This document shows positions 9,561 to 21,100 of a DNA stretch of 64,000 nt, piece by piece. Position numbers and translations under genes: made by a program. A model generated the notes under the pieces. The model searched no databases, was not told where the DNA came from, and saw only the letters and a program-made list of their open reading frames with translations. The DNA lies in contig NC_134933.1 in NCBI RefSeq assembly GCF_051020765.1, forward strand, positions 15,225,461-15,289,460, read 5' to 3'. Numbering within the stretch: the first letter of the stretch is position 1; each line of letters starts with the position of its first letter. This DNA comes from Lasioglossum baleicum (lineage: Eukaryota; Arthropoda; Insecta; Hymenoptera; Halictidae).

Positions 9561-12500
9561 GGGGTTAAGCGTTGCAATATTTTGCGCTGGCTCGTAACGT
9601 TTTGATTTTTATGGATAAAAACGGCTCGCTGTGCTCGTTCTTGTAATCGACACGATTTACGAACACGCCTCCCATTTATTCGTGGATCAAAGTTTTCGGT
9701 TGGAAGTCGACGCGATCGGATTTGATTTTCGAAGCCGGTTTATTTCCACGTTAAACGTTCGCATTCGGGAACGGCAGTAAGTCGAGAAGGTGAATTTTAT
9801 TCGCGCCGCTTATCTTATCGCGACGCGTCACCGTTTCGAGTATGCCAGCCGTCGAATTCCTCGCCGAGATGGATTTAAAACGAAATGCATTCGTTGACGA
9901 ACCTCCTCTTGTGTTTCGTAGCGCCGCAACACCGCGATACCACCGTTATCCTTTCCGGTTTGTACCTTCGATGAAATCTTTCGCTCGTTATCAGCTAATT
10001 TATCCATTCCGAGCAAATTATCGTTCTCGCTCGTTCGCTTCTCTTCGAATCGGGGTTAAGCGTGCCGACCGTATCGCGAACGAAGACGTCACGGTAATAA
10101 TAATCCATCGCAGCGCGACAAGTACTAATAATAGTAGTTGCAACCAGTAAATCTGTCCGGACATCAGGACGATTGTGGAATTTTACCGTTCCGCCGATGG
10201 ACTAGTAGAAAAATAGGCGAACGCGGTGTAACGTGCGCAAAAGTCGCGCGACCTCTCGTTATCTCGCTCGAACGAACGATAAACAAGATAAAGCGCGATT
10301 TACCATTAACGGTTTCGCGTTTCCGGATCAGGGAATTGAATGACCGGTCTCTCCTTCCATTATCTCGAACGTTGATTCGAGGTAGCCCTTCTGTCGAAAA
10401 ACGTCGGAGAGCTCGCAAAGATAGCATCGTTTGCACCTGTCGGTCGCGTAATGGTCATGGAGCAGTGCGACCGAGCCGTGTAGGTGGCGTGCAGAGTTCG
10501 AGCTGTTAAATCGGAAAGTTCGGCGCGACCACATCGGACGAATTGGACGACATGGGCTTGCTCGGTCGTTCGCGGTCTCGTTCTTTGAACTTTGAAGGTT
10601 GCGATCGACGAACTGTCACCGACACGCCGCTTGCAGCACGGTCTCTATCCGACTCTGACGAGTCAAGCTCGTGGTAAAGTTGCGCGGGTTTCTCCGTACA
10701 CTTTCGGGCCGATCGAGCGAGCAAGGGAGTACGCGCGACGAGCGTCGAGCCGCGTGCATGCGGTCGGAACTTGGGTAACGGCGCTTTGAGACCGAGGAAA
10801 CCGACGATTCGGGCCCGTGCACGCGGATAACGATCGCTTCGAATCGATAATTCAACCGAGTCGGGCCGCGTGCCGTTCGCCGCCCGCGTTTATCCATTCG
10901 CTGTAATGGACGATTGAAATTTCTCGGGCGTGGCGTAAACGCGCGTGGCTAGCGGCTAGCAGCTAGCAGCGATTCCGCGATACTGTGCCGTGTTCTCGCG
11001 TGAGCAGCTTGCCCACACGATGGCGTGATTCCCATGAAAATTCATGCTCCCGCCGGGAATTTTCCAACGGCCGGGCCGTACCGCGGTCGCGGCTAAATCG
11101 GCTGGATGAATAAACGAGCCGGCATCGGGGCTCTCCGCGTTCCGATACCGTACCACCGGCCCAGCGGCACTCTCGCTTCGACGGAATGCTCGTCATTTTC
11201 GATACCGCGAGACAAATTGAAGACTGGAATTAAAAAAGGCTGTAGGTGCGAGGAAAACTTGTGAGATCGTTTTGTAGCGAATCTTGTAACCGTCAGGAAA
11301 CATTCAGCCTTACTTCATTGCATTCATTGCATTTAAAAATGACGCTTACAGCAATTCCAGCCCTTGGAACTGCTGTAACTGCTGTATCGACGTCGGTACG
11401 TTGGAGAGAGTTGAACGATCGGAGAACCAGGGTCCAGGAACGAAGGGGATGGAATCCCGAACGCGTCCATTCCCGAGAGAGCTTGGCGGCGCTTTCGGTT
11501 GCGCGTTAAACGCAACGACTGTCTAAGCACGTTCGCTAAACAGCCAGATACGTTCGCCGGATAGGAGATACTTATGGCACTTGGGGGTATGAACTCGTGA
11601 CCGTGGAGTTCCACAGCAGGATACGGTCGCTCCTTGGATCCCCTTATTCTCTTCGCCCATCCACCCTCTATCTCGCCTCGCCTCGTTTTGCCTCCGGCAA
11701 TGAACATATTTCCAGGATATAACGGGTATCTTGGCCAACTCGGGAAGGAAGGGAAGGAGTAGCGATTCTTCCGTGTGCAAACATTCTTCAGAGACGAAAG
11801 ACTCGTGAACTCCGTGCGATCTTCATAGATATTTTAAGGTTGTCGGTCTCGATCGAGCTCCGGATTGCATCGTTGAATCGATGAAACGTCGATGAAAAAG
11901 TCTCCAACGTGGAGCGCAGCGAATCGAAGCGATTCCACGCGAACGAAACGACCGAGCAGCGACGCGCAATAAACTCCCCCGCCCGAACTATTAATAACCC
12001 GACTCATTGAATTCTAATCCAACTTTGGTCCAAGTTATGCCTCGCGTTGGCCATCACTGTTTCGAATGCTAATTGGAAATTCGAGTACCCGTATTTATGC
12101 GAGCAACAGATTTGTATCTCGCTCAGACGCGACGCAGCGACGCGATCGAGCGATCTCGTTAGCCGACCGTTTAGGCGATCCGTTGCGGTCGGTTGCAATC
12201 CCGCCTACCGGCGAACAAAAATATCGTAATGCGACGGTTGCGTTCGTGAAATTCCACTTTTCGGACGATAATTCTCCCGTACAGAACATTCGAAGTTTAT
12301 GGTTTATCTTTCGCTGACGTTCGTCGAGATCGATCATGAAAATACTGTTTTAAAACACGTCGGCACTTCGGGGTAACAGAATTTTGCGCGCATCGCGCTG
12401 CTCGACATATTTCATTTTTCGGAGTTATATCTCGTCGGATTGATATTCGCGAGACCGTATCAAAATCAATCTGACTGTCTCAGGTTCTTCGCAGCCGGAG

Positions 12501-12790
12501 TAGTCTCGAGATAAGCTCGCTTCCTCGGACGATACGAGCCGGAGAACCGGTGCTTCGCGTTTTCGGTCGTTGAAATTAGTTGCGCCGCGCCGCCGCCTCG
12601 TTTATGCTTCGCGGATCGGCAAAGAGTAGCCGCGGGGGGAGCACACTGTCTCGCGTTTTCGAATTAATTCGCGGCAGTCTTGTGCTCGACAGCATCTCTC
12701 GACAGTACACCTAAAAACAGCTTTGAACGCTCGCAAAAGATTCTCTATATTGAATTTCGAAAATTCACAAATCCATGGGAACATGCTGCC
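9561..12790. other. GC-rich noncoding DNA
   Basis: Long CpG-rich stretch. Small structures only: CTAGCGGCTAGCAGCTAGCAG at about 10948-10968 and a short local repeat of CTGTAACTGCTGTA type near 11371-11385. No TIR element, retroelement or convincing exon was found by eye. Confidence 0.35.
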
Positions 12791-13373
12791 CTAGTAGCAT
12801 TTATGGTTGATCAACGGTGGCCAACGGTTGGCAGTTGGTTGGTGGTTTTGTCTACAAATCCTCAACATAGCACCGACAACGAATGCCCAAAGTTGGGCCT
12901 CTTTTTTAAAGGGGATGAGGACAAAAAATGCATTACGCATACCCTCACTAATTTTCGAGGTCTCTTATTTGTAGCCTTCATACTTAGGCTTTAAAAACAA
13001 CAAAGATATTTGTTTGTTTGTTATTTTATATAGGGTTGTCTGTTAATACACACACATGCATAGGTACATACACCATCCGTACGTCAACTCTGTAACATAA
13101 ATCAATGGACCCACTTTCCACGTTTCACAACGATTTAATTTCTTCCGACCGTACCAAAAATCCAACGTTGGGCCTGCAATTATTATAGTTGGTTAATTGA
13201 CAAGAAACGTATGATAATATACTACATTGTGGCTGTCTTGCTTGCATTGGCCGTATTGTAATGACGTTGGCCCTTCGTTGACCATGATCGTTGGTCAACC
13301 TACATAGAAAAGCAACATTTTTAATGGTTGGCCAACCAAGGCCCAACAAAATGCCAACCATAAATGCTACTAG
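12791..13373. mobile_element. 583-bp TIR element with CTAG at each end
   Basis: The left end CTAGTAGCATTTATGGTTG (12791-12809) is the exact reverse complement of 13355-13373. The subterminal regions are packed with GTTGGCCAAC-type inverted motifs on both sides (near 12809-12845 and 13270-13360). The terminal CTAG may be a 4-bp palindromic target duplication, which would make the TIR start TAGCATTTATGG, or may be part of the TIR. No transposase is encoded. The superfamily is not resolved. Confidence 0.78.
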
Positions 13374-14509
13374 GATAACCACCCCGGTATCTTCGCTGGA
13401 TGGAGAACGCTGGCATGCGCGAGGGAATCGGGTTTCTCGGCGAAGTTCTTCCGCGACAAAAAGCGAATCGCGTAAAAACAAGCTGGTGTTCGTGCGCGTG
13501 CACACGACTCGAATAGAGGCGACGCGGTACGACCCACGTTTACGTACTACGTAGGCTAATGTAATACGGGTGGTGATGTCAGCGAACCGATCGCGGCGCC
13601 TAGGTGATCTCGCGACTCGTTCGGCCCGTCTCGGACTCGCTCGGAGCCTTTCGAATACCCGCCGATCACAGCTTTTTCCTCTACTTTCTCTTCTTTGGAC
13701 TTTTGCTCGTCCTTTCGACGCGTCGCGCGAGCTGAAGGACCAAAGAACGCTTTGACGAGTGCACGTCGACGTAATCCGGAGGCCGCTGGTTAGAGAGACG
13801 TTACGCCCCTCGTAACGAGATAAAAGTGTTTACGATAGCGTTCCACGAGCGACGAGACAAAAGCTGGCTCCGCCAAAGCGTCACAACAAATTTCAACCTT
13901 ACCGGGAAAACGAGGTCCCGAATAAAAGAGCTTCGATACTTTGTTCACGGAGAGACCGAGTCCCTCGAAGCGCGAAAATTTCGGGTCGTGACCCGAAAAT
14001 TCGTGACACGTGATAGCAACTTCCGAAAGATAAAACGGAATTTTCCTTCTCTCTCGAAAATCTCGTCAAACTGTTCTCGTTCGATCGCTATAAATAAGTG
14101 TGCTTGCATCGTATCGAGCGGCCCAGGATATTCGGTGCGGAAAATGTGGAATTTTTTCGTCGATTTCTAATCCGACAGGAACCTCGATAGATAAATTCCC
14201 GTTCGTTCTCGGTTTCTATAAATCGATTCTCCGAAATCGATGCCCGCCCGAGTACGTACCCGCAGTCTAATTATACTATTATAACCTTTCGATGTTGTCG
14301 GTGTACCGTGTGTACCGGTCAACTATAATGGGACAACCTGAGTCACCGTTTCTTGGATCGATCGACGGCAGAGCCACAGGCGAATGCGAGCACAAAAGTC
14401 GATGGGCTCTTTGGCCCAGCGATCAAAGAAAATCTCCGAGCGCAGTCTCCGAACTCATTGGGCGCCGCTCGAAATCTTAAAAGTTTTCGATAGTTCCAAC
14501 CGACGAATT
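13374..14509. other. GC-rich noncoding DNA
   Basis: Background. A short palindrome, AATTTCGGGTCGTGACCCGAAAATT-like (13976-14001), resembles the CGGGT/ACCCG inverted pieces of the hAT MITEs nearby and may be a fragment. Otherwise nothing is seen. Confidence 0.35.
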
Positions 14510-14862
14510 GTAAATGCTAGGGGTGGGCGACAGTGATGCCATAATGAGCTCCAAACGGAGCTCTCGTACTCTCCTCCTTACCCCTTCCACTATTCCATTC
14601 CAGCATCGTGCGCAGGCGCACAATCCACGAACCCCATCGCTCACGTGCAACGTGTCTCCCATTCGCCCCACTCATTCCCCGTTATCAGAGAGGGGGTACA
14701 TCATTTCACCGTGACAAGTCCTGGTTCGGGTCGAGACCTGAAAATTCTGTACCTGGAATTCGGGTACACGAAGTCGAAGTCGGGTAGGTTAACGCTCCAA
14801 CCCAACTACCCACCCGATCCTACTTTGAACTCGAGTACTCGAAATGTCCGGATACTTGAGTA

Positions 14863-15337
14863 CAGTAAAGTCAAGATCTAGCTCCGTGAGAATCTCCCCG
14901 ATCAATGTCCCTTCATCTCCCCCTTCCACTGGGGGGCGTCCCCGCGAGGGGCCAAGAAGCTCGAGCTGCCGTGTTTACATGCTGTCCTTTTCTACGTTCA
15001 GCATCAAATTTGTACTTTTGACGCGGTCGACGCAGTCATAAAAAAATAGTTTCCCTACACGATCTCTGTCCCTGCTCGGAACGGGTTACCCTGGGTTGGT
15101 CGACAATTCATTTGTCCGACACTGTTTTCATCGACGATTGGACCGACAGTAACTTTCGTCGACACTATGTTTTCATCTACACGGTCAAATCATCGACAAA
15201 TGTCTTCATTGACACGGTTTGGCCGACACTAACACGGTCAAATCGTCAATGAAAACAGTGTCGGCCAAATGAGTTGTCGACCAACCCAGGGTAACCCGCT
15301 CGAAACAAGCGATGGGAGCTGGATCGCGACTTTACAG
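14863..15337. mobile_element. Tc1/mariner-type MITE nested in hAT element
   Basis: The element begins CAGTAAAGTCAAGATC and ends with the near-complement GATCGCGACTTTACAG, with TA on both sides (14861-14862 and 15338-15339). A second copy without the inner insertion lies at 48289-48555; the two share a conserved core including CCGCGAGGGGCCA and CTGTCCTTTTCTACGTTC. Subtracting 15083-15306 leaves about 251 bp, close to the 267 bp of that copy. Superfamily assigned from the TA duplication and CAGT-type ends. Confidence 0.82.
15083..15297. mobile_element. 215-bp long-TIR foldback with 9-bp TSD, innermost of three
   Basis: Starts GGGTTACCCTGGGTTGGTCG and ends with its reverse complement. The two arms (about 100 bp each) are nearly complementary. 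The 9-bp flanks are GCTCGGAAC (15074-15082) and GCTCGAAAC (15298-15306). The empty site is visible in the sister MITE at 48289-48555 (GCTCGGAACAGG), which proves this is an insertion. A second family member lies at 41963-43137. An 8-9 bp duplication with long TIRs suggests a Mutator-like or hAT-related group; the name is an inference. Confidence 0.85.
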
Positions 15338-15408
15338 TATGTATCACGAATTTTCGGGTCCCGGCCCTAACCCGAAATTTTCGGGTACCTTCGCACCCTA
15401 GTAAATAC

Positions 15409-15951
15409 CTTAGACACCGTAGATACGTCGAAAAGGCAAATGGACAGCCCGACAGGAAATTCCGCACGAGCGACGCGTCGGTCAAGGAGTCATGGCGATT
15501 CGATCTCGCCTCGTCATCGAAACTAGACGGTTGCAACGTAATGACATTCTTGTTTGGCGAACGCCATGCATCGGTCGACGCGTGCCGATCTTATTCACCG
15601 CGACTATCCCGAACCGTGGCTTGTCCATCGACGTCGTATTTAGTAAGGGTGCGCGGAATCCCGAAATTTCGGGTCGGGTCAGCCGGGATTCTGATAGTAT
15701 GTCCGAGCCGTAAATATCTTCGAGCACTCGAGAATTTCAGGTCCCGAGACTCAATCGGGATCCGATACTCATTCGGAATCCAATATTTCATCCGGAACAT
15801 AATTCCTCAAACGGATCTTCTCATTTCAAAGCATTTTATTTTCGCACCGCTCATTAGTTGCAATAATGATTCGCCATTCAATCATTCATTGCAATTTTAT
15901 CTATTGTTACAGCTAATGAGCGGTGAGAAATTATGTTTTCAATCAAATATA
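15409..15951. other. Noncoding DNA with a hAT-like end fragment
   Basis: TAAGGGTGCGCGGAATCCCG at about 15644 resembles the TAGGG-type ends of the hAT MITEs, with CCCGAAATTTCGGG just inside, but no partner end was found. The rest is AT-richer background up to the next element. Confidence 0.35.
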
Positions 15952-16269
15952 CAGGGTGTCCCAAAATTCCTTCAACAGCCGGAAATGGGAAGTTCCTGAG
16001 ATCGTTTGAAGCAACATTCTCCTTTGCAAAAATGTTATCCGCGGCTTTGTTTAAGATTTATTAACGAAAAACACGCAGCAATCAGAGCGCGACCTAGACG
16101 CGAGTTGGTACAGTCAGACAATAGACAGTCGCGCTCTGATTGGTCCGTGTTTTTCGTTAATAACTCCTAAACAAAGCCGCGGATAACATTTTTGCAAAGG
16201 AGAATGTTGCTTCAAACGATCTCAGGAACCTCCCATTTCCGGCTGTTGAAGGAATTTTGGGACACCCTG
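15952..16269. mobile_element. 318-bp fold-back mariner-type MITE
   Basis: Almost the whole element is one hairpin. It begins CAGGGTGTCCCAAAATTCC and ends with the exact reverse complement, with TA at 15950-15951 and 16270-16271. The arms stay complementary for about 130 bp around a central loop with a sub-duplication of GCGCTCTGATTG type. Half of a related element lies at 55444-55587, and a diverged one at 62907-63205. If transcribed it would form a near-perfect double-stranded RNA. Confidence 0.9.
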
Positions 16270-16271
16270 TA

Positions 16272-17608
16272 TATTTATGGGTCGCAGAAGCTTTCGGGAT
16301 CTCGACCCGAGATTGCTGGATCCTGTGCCGCCTAGTATTTCGAGAGAAGCTGCTCGACGTCCGAAAGTCGTTCGTCGAATCGTTTCCGGTTAAATATTTT
16401 CCCGTGGAAAGCCTACCGGTTGGTAAAACTGACGCGTGATCGATAAGGGAGCAGGCGTGAGTGTCGGGACGGTGACGGTACCGGCACCGATAATGGCTTG
16501 TGTAACCTTTGTTTGGTTTGACGGAACATGGCCCGATCGGATCGCAATTAAGATAGCTAATTTATCGAAACACTCTATCGACGCGACGTAACCGGGCAGC
16601 CTCGGCTCTACGATTCGCGTGGCGCCGCGTGCGCTCGTTCCTCGTCTATACTCGTTACCACTTACCACCGCGCAACGGGAATAGTTCGACCACGTTCGAA
16701 TACCTGGAACGATTAGAATTAGAATATGTCAAAAGTGGAGTTCGGTTAAGGGTCAACCTCGGAAAAAGGTAGCTAGGATAACCATTGAGAGGCACCCGCA
16801 ATCTCTGCTCCGAAACCGACAAAGAATCGATCGCGATATGTATACAACGGTTCGCGGACCACGCTGATCCGGAGTGTTGCTCGATTCTGTTAGACGGTAA
16901 CGAGCTAACTGGCCGCTAGCTGGGGAGACCGAACGGAGGAACGAAGTCAAGAACGAAGCCAAGACCCTGGAGAAAAGGAGAGGGAGGCCTGGAAGCCAGC
17001 GGGAATCGTCGATTATCGATTTTCTTAATTACCACGGCCGTAGAGGATGCGGCGTGCGATCGGTGCGCACTGATTTCACCGTGTCCCCTAATCAGTTTCC
17101 CGAACGCGGATATCACGAGGCGAGTTTGCGCTTTGGATTTTCCGGCGAAATTGTGCGTCGTACGACCCGGAAAACAGAGTTACGCTCTCTTTTTCTCTGT
17201 GCTCTCTATCTCTCTCGAAAAAACTGATCGGAATCGTTTAATTAAACGGGGGCTCGGCCGAGTCGGAGATTACGCGGCGCTCGAGCAATTTCTCCTGATA
17301 ACAAAGTTTCAATCGGCAGGGAGACGATAGATCTCGGGGAAAGTTCAAGGAAAAGAAGCACTGGCTTGGAAAAGCAATTATCGATCGACCGGTCCATTAA
17401 TTACCTGGCCCGCGGAGCAAGTCCTGTTCGAGCAGAGATAGAGAAGCGACTCGACCGGAAGAAAGGGACGAGTTTTCGAAACGGAAAACGCGAGTTGCCG
17501 AGTCGCAAAAGGGACGGATGGCGGCAGTCGGATAGAGGAAAATCAGAGGAGTCGCGAACACCGCGGGACGATAAGTCGCGACGAGGTGTCGGAGAATCGC
17601 GAGCTCGA
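16272..17608. other. GC-rich noncoding DNA upstream of candidate gene
   Basis: CpG-rich background that may hold distal promoter sequence for the exon at 17965. No element or motif cluster was identified. Confidence 0.35.
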
Positions 17609-17640
17609 CGAGGCGTCGAGGCGTCGAGGCGTCGAGGCGA
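17609..17640. repeat. Tandem repeat, CGAGGCGT x4
   Basis: Four copies of an 8-bp unit (last one CGAGGCGA), about 325 bp upstream of the candidate start codon at 17965. Likely a minisatellite in the 5' flanking region. Confidence 0.85.
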
Positions 17641-17817
17641 AGAGCTCTCTCGAGCAGCTCTTCCGAGACGGAAGAAACGCGCGAAGCACGCGTCTCGAAA
17701 ACCTAATTGCTCTTCGCCTTTCCTTCACCGGAAAATCGTCGGAATCGGCTGTCTCTCGACGATGGAAAAAAAGTGAATTGTCGACTGGTAGCCTCGCAGC
17801 TATGTAGGATGAAGGTT

Positions 17818-17964
17818 CAGTGAAAGACGAGTCAAATAGAAGGTCGCGAGGTGCGTTCGCCAGACGACCCCTGTTCCGTGTTCCGTGTTACGTGTTATGA
17901 GGTGACGCGGTAAATACCGTGTTTAGTTCTGTCGCGAGTGCCATCCCGGAAAGGACTGGACAAC
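17818..17964 (+). promoter_or_regulatory. Possible start site and 5' UTR of the signal-peptide gene
   Basis: TTCAGTGAAA at 17817-17826 contains TCAGT, the arthropod initiator core, with no TATA box at the right spacing. The following 140 bp carry a local repeat, TTCCGTGTTCCGTGTTACGTGTTA (17874-17897). They run into ACAACATGAGA, a good insect start context. The start site is a guess from motif and position. Confidence 0.25.
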
Positions 17965-18013
17965 ATGAGAGCGTCCGGACTGGCCGCACTGCTCGTCCTC
18001 TGTTGCGCCATCG
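17965..18013 (+). CDS. Candidate first coding exon: signal peptide of a secreted or membrane protein
   Basis: The frame MRASGLAALLVLCCAI is a textbook signal peptide: short basic start (Arg2), leucine/alanine-rich core, small residues toward the end. The ATG has an ACAAC context. The frame runs into CG|GTGAGT at 18013/18014, a strong donor that breaks the codon after its first base (phase 1), the commonest phase after signal-peptide exons. The protein is not identifiable from 16 residues. The candidate exon at 61196-61244 is frame-compatible and would add GKWMQTIAPESLRVTS, implying a ~43 kb first intron. Long first introns are typical of neuronal adhesion and receptor genes, but that is speculation. 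Confidence 0.5.
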
Positions 18014-18178
18014 GTGAGTCTTTCGCTTCGTTTTTTCTTTTTCATTTTCATCGGCCATATCTGGAACTTGGGAGCTCCATACAAAATTCGTTTCGATGTC
18101 ACGGTACATTTTAAATGTCCCATACATTTTAAATGCCATTTTTGTAAAATCGTATCGTCCCCTTTTCCTCTTTTGTAA
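18014..18178. other. Start of putative intron 1
   Basis: Opens with GTGAGT and a T-rich stretch (TTTTTTCTTTTTC near 18032). Contains a local duplication of TACATTTTAAATG (18105-18134). Noncoding. Confidence 0.4.
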
Positions 18179-18359
18179 TCGCCAGATTCAGACTTGTCCC
18201 TTCTATGACGCGATTCCCCCACGCTTCTGCCACTTCCCGGACACGTGACGCGTTCCGACTCTGTTGTGCAGGTCACAATGCCACGTGACCGATCCGATAC
18301 TGGCAGAGAGAGGGTAAATTTATCCCCTCGATTCGAGCCAATTCCCCTCATCTGGCGAA
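18179..18359. mobile_element. MITE-like repeat with short TIR, copy 1
   Basis: Begins TCGCCAGATT and ends ATCTGGCGA, a 9-bp inverted end. It is clearly related to 26574-26742: both contain AGACTTGT, GGCAGAGAGAGGGTAA and CCCCTCGATT. It carries two CACGTG E-box palindromes (near 18242 and 18283) about 230-270 bp downstream of the candidate first exon. No clear target duplication, so the superfamily is unknown. Confidence 0.6.
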
Positions 18360-19061
18360 TCTGCGATCGGCAACGGTTCGACTAATTTTGCGGATCACGA
18401 GTTTCACAAGTTCGGCTCTTCGAACCGAAATATTGTACAAAATGTCGCACCAATTTTTCCATCTTTCGAATATATTCATTAAAATATAGAAATGGCGAGT
18501 ACGATGAAAAATCTTTCCAAGTCGAACGGTCGGTCTCTCTCGGAAGAAACGGCTTTAAGAGAACGCGGTCGAGCGTTCCTGCTTCCTTCGAATGTAAATT
18601 TATCCGCGGCAACGGTCGCGACGCGTTTACATAATTACGTCACGATCCGAATTTAGTTCCTAATTGAAAGGAGCGGGTAATTTCGCCCGAAAAATTCAAT
18701 CTCCTCGTTTACGCGTCCTCGGCCTCCACTTAATCTCGTGCGAGCTAACGTTTGCGTACGCGCGTGTTTGCTCGGGTGCGGTTCGCCATACGGTCGAGAA
18801 AGTAAACGGCCTTAAAACGCTGTCCCGATTGGAGCAAATCCTTAAAAGGATATCGCGGCGTCGCTGCTCGTCTCGTTGCGGCTCGTCGCGCCGCGCCGCC
18901 GGGCCGCCCTCTCGAAACGGGAGGCATAAATCACAATTTCGTTTCTTTTGCGTAGCAATCGCGACCCCGCGGCGAACGAGTAATTAATCTTGCTTCGTCC
19001 GGCGCGTTTCGAAGGACAAGCTCGTGGGTCACCCAAACCCGTGCTGCGTGCCGCCCCCGAT
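18360..19061. other. GC-rich noncoding DNA
   Basis: Background inside the putative intron; frames on both strands around 18740-18990 mirror each other and are composition artefacts. Confidence 0.35.
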
Positions 19062-19262
19062 TTAACCCTTCCGACCCGACGGACGTATTCCGAACGTCCC
19101 CACGCACGGCCGACGCGACGCGACGTTCCTCAACTCCAAACTTAATAATTTAATTTTGTGTGGCACATTTCAAAGCATGGATCCAATCAGAGAACGGCTT
19201 CGCAATCAACGTCAAGATTGCTTTTATGTTGTTTGTATTCAGAATATGTATATAATATACAG
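19062..19262. repeat. Dispersed repeat, copy 1 (TTAACCCTTCCGACCCGAC...)
   Basis: Shares TTAACCCTT(C/T)(C/T)GACCCGAC, TAATTTAATTTTGTGT, GCATGG and a TATTCAGA end with the interrupted copy at 47369-48287. In that copy two mobile elements lie between or at the edges of these blocks. The family is unknown. Confidence 0.55.
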
Positions 19263-19317
19263 CAAATTCTCAATCGCTGTCCGGGGTCGCCTGTGCGAAC
19301 GCTGCGACGCCGCGCCG

Positions 19318-19490
19318 CACAGTGGGTAAATTGACCTAACTCGATTCAAAAAGAAATAACTTTCGATAGAAATGAGGTAGAGCGGTGAATTTTTTGTTAA
19401 ATTAAAGCTGAAACTTTGCAGAATATGGGAAAAATAGGGAGATTACGGTACGAACGGTTTTTAACCTTGAGAAAATTCGTTAAACTTCCA
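19318..19490. mobile_element. Transib-like non-autonomous element, partial (left end)
   Basis: Begins CACAGTGGGTAAA directly after CGCCG (19313-19317), the Transib-type target motif CGNCG. Sequence 19368-19490 is the reverse complement of 43931-44060 in the complete copy at 43927-44529, at about 90% by eye. Past 19490 the sequence continues AT-rich to about 19690, but no CACTGTG right end was found, so the copy is truncated or its end has decayed. Confidence 0.6.
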
Positions 19491-19699
19491 CAATTTCAAG
19501 AAAATGTGGTTTCTCCGTTACCACGGACGGAAAAAAATTTTTTTTAATTTTTGCTATATATCATTTCCCGTAGATTTTTTCACGCCGATTTCAAATCTGG
19601 TCTCAAAATTTGTCTACTAATAGAGTCATTGGCCCAAGCTTAAAATTTGTTGAAATATACAAAAGCGTTCATTTATTGGTGCCCGTTTATTCAGTGGTG

Positions 19700-21099
19700 C
19701 AGTTACCCTACAACTGAAACAGTACACCGAACATCATTCTGGCCGCATAGGGCAGATCGTGGACATTCGGTGTGCGTCGGGTTAATCGAAAGGCGACGTG
19801 GCCCCGAAGTTAGGAAGACTCTGGGAGAATGACTTGGTTATTCCCAATCTGTGCATGATTTTCAAACTGCCGACTGTTCCTCGATGTATGGGATGATCGA
19901 ACTCGCGTGTCGTAGCCGACAATATATTCTCGAGGCGTATTTCCGAGGTAGACACAGACGCATAGACATGTAGACGCACAGACGCGGGCGGTAGGTCGCG
20001 CGCAATCGGTATTACCATCACGCCTTCCTCGTTTCGTAATTATGTCGGTTACGGCCCGCTCGTTACAGCTTTACGGTAGTAATTCGTGGTTTCCGCGGGT
20101 GTCTCGGAATCGCGTCGCGTTCGTTTCAACCTCGAAATCCCGGGTCTCGGGTTTCGCGTCCAACTTCGGCCGCGTAACGAACGCGATTCAACATGTAGAA
20201 AGGCGCGCGGCTCTCTTTGAAGAATTTCCAGCGAAAATATTATGGTCGACGCGATCATCGAATTGCACGGATGCGCGAAGTGCAAAAGTATTTTCGCTTC
20301 TCGGTCGTTACGCTTATTTTTAACTTTCGAGTCGAAGTCGGGTAGCGTGCGCGTTTCGCCGATGCAAGTTCCCCGGCAGCGAAACATCCGGCCGATAACG
20401 CCGCCGAGCTCCGATTTCGCTGGCTCGAGCTTTCGTGAGCTCAGCCGAGAGTTGATCTTTCGATTTCGGAGAATACACATATGCGTCGGCGTGGAAGGCC
20501 GGATTCCGCATAGATTCCGCAGCGGATAGAGGATAGAGGAAAAGTCGAAAGAAAATTCTTGGCTGCAGTCGTCGTCGTCGTCGACGATGGCGCGGCGGTG
20601 GTGATTCAGTGCTATAACTCAAGCGCGACGAAACTTTGCAGCTTACCTACGGGCAAGGCACGGAGCGGGATGGGCGAGCAAAGATGGGGTAGCGCCGTGA
20701 ATCAATTTACGAGAAAAATAAAAGAATTCCTGTTGTAAGGGTCGCGCGAATGCAGCGAGCCGCGCCGGGAACTCGATTCGTTTCGAAGTTTCTTGTCCGC
20801 GATAGGGAAAAAAGTGTAACGCGAAACCGTGAGAAGAAGGGCTCGTTAGGTGCTCTGTAAAATCGCAGTCGTAAGGGGGAAAGTTCGATCACCGCGCCGT
20901 TCCAGAAAGTCGGAAAGCCAGGAAGGGATAGGTTCTATCTTCAATCGGCTGGGGCTGTGCTCTGTTCTCGGACACTTAATTCCCGGATAACCACTAAATT
21001 TCACGAAATATTCTTGCTCTGCCGCTCGAATATGTATTTATTTGGAATAGTGCGTTTTATGTTATGAATTATGCCGGGCTGTGTACTCGCTATTATTTT
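19700..21099. other. GC-rich noncoding DNA
   Basis: Background with a (GTC)n run at 20568-20583. No element boundaries seen. Confidence 0.35.
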
Positions 21100-21100
21100 G

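Larger units (their letters stand above)
14518..15400. mobile_element. hAT-type element hosting two nested insertions
   Basis: The left end TAGGGGTGGGC (14518) pairs with a right end that reverse-complements to TAGGGTGCG (15400). The flanks are GTAAATGC (14510-14517) and GTAAATAC (15401-15408), an 8-bp duplication with one mismatch. Ends and internal CGGGTACC pieces match the small hAT MITE at 3662. The interior carries a GGAATGG(G/A)ATAG module (reverse strand, near 14590). At 14863-15337 it is interrupted by a mariner-type MITE, itself interrupted at 15083-15297. No transposase remains. Confidence 0.8.

Noticed and set aside
9134..9568. 144-codon frame with one hydrophobic stretch
   Set aside because: The antisense strand is equally open with its own hydrophobic stretch, so this looks like composition. 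No homology recognised.
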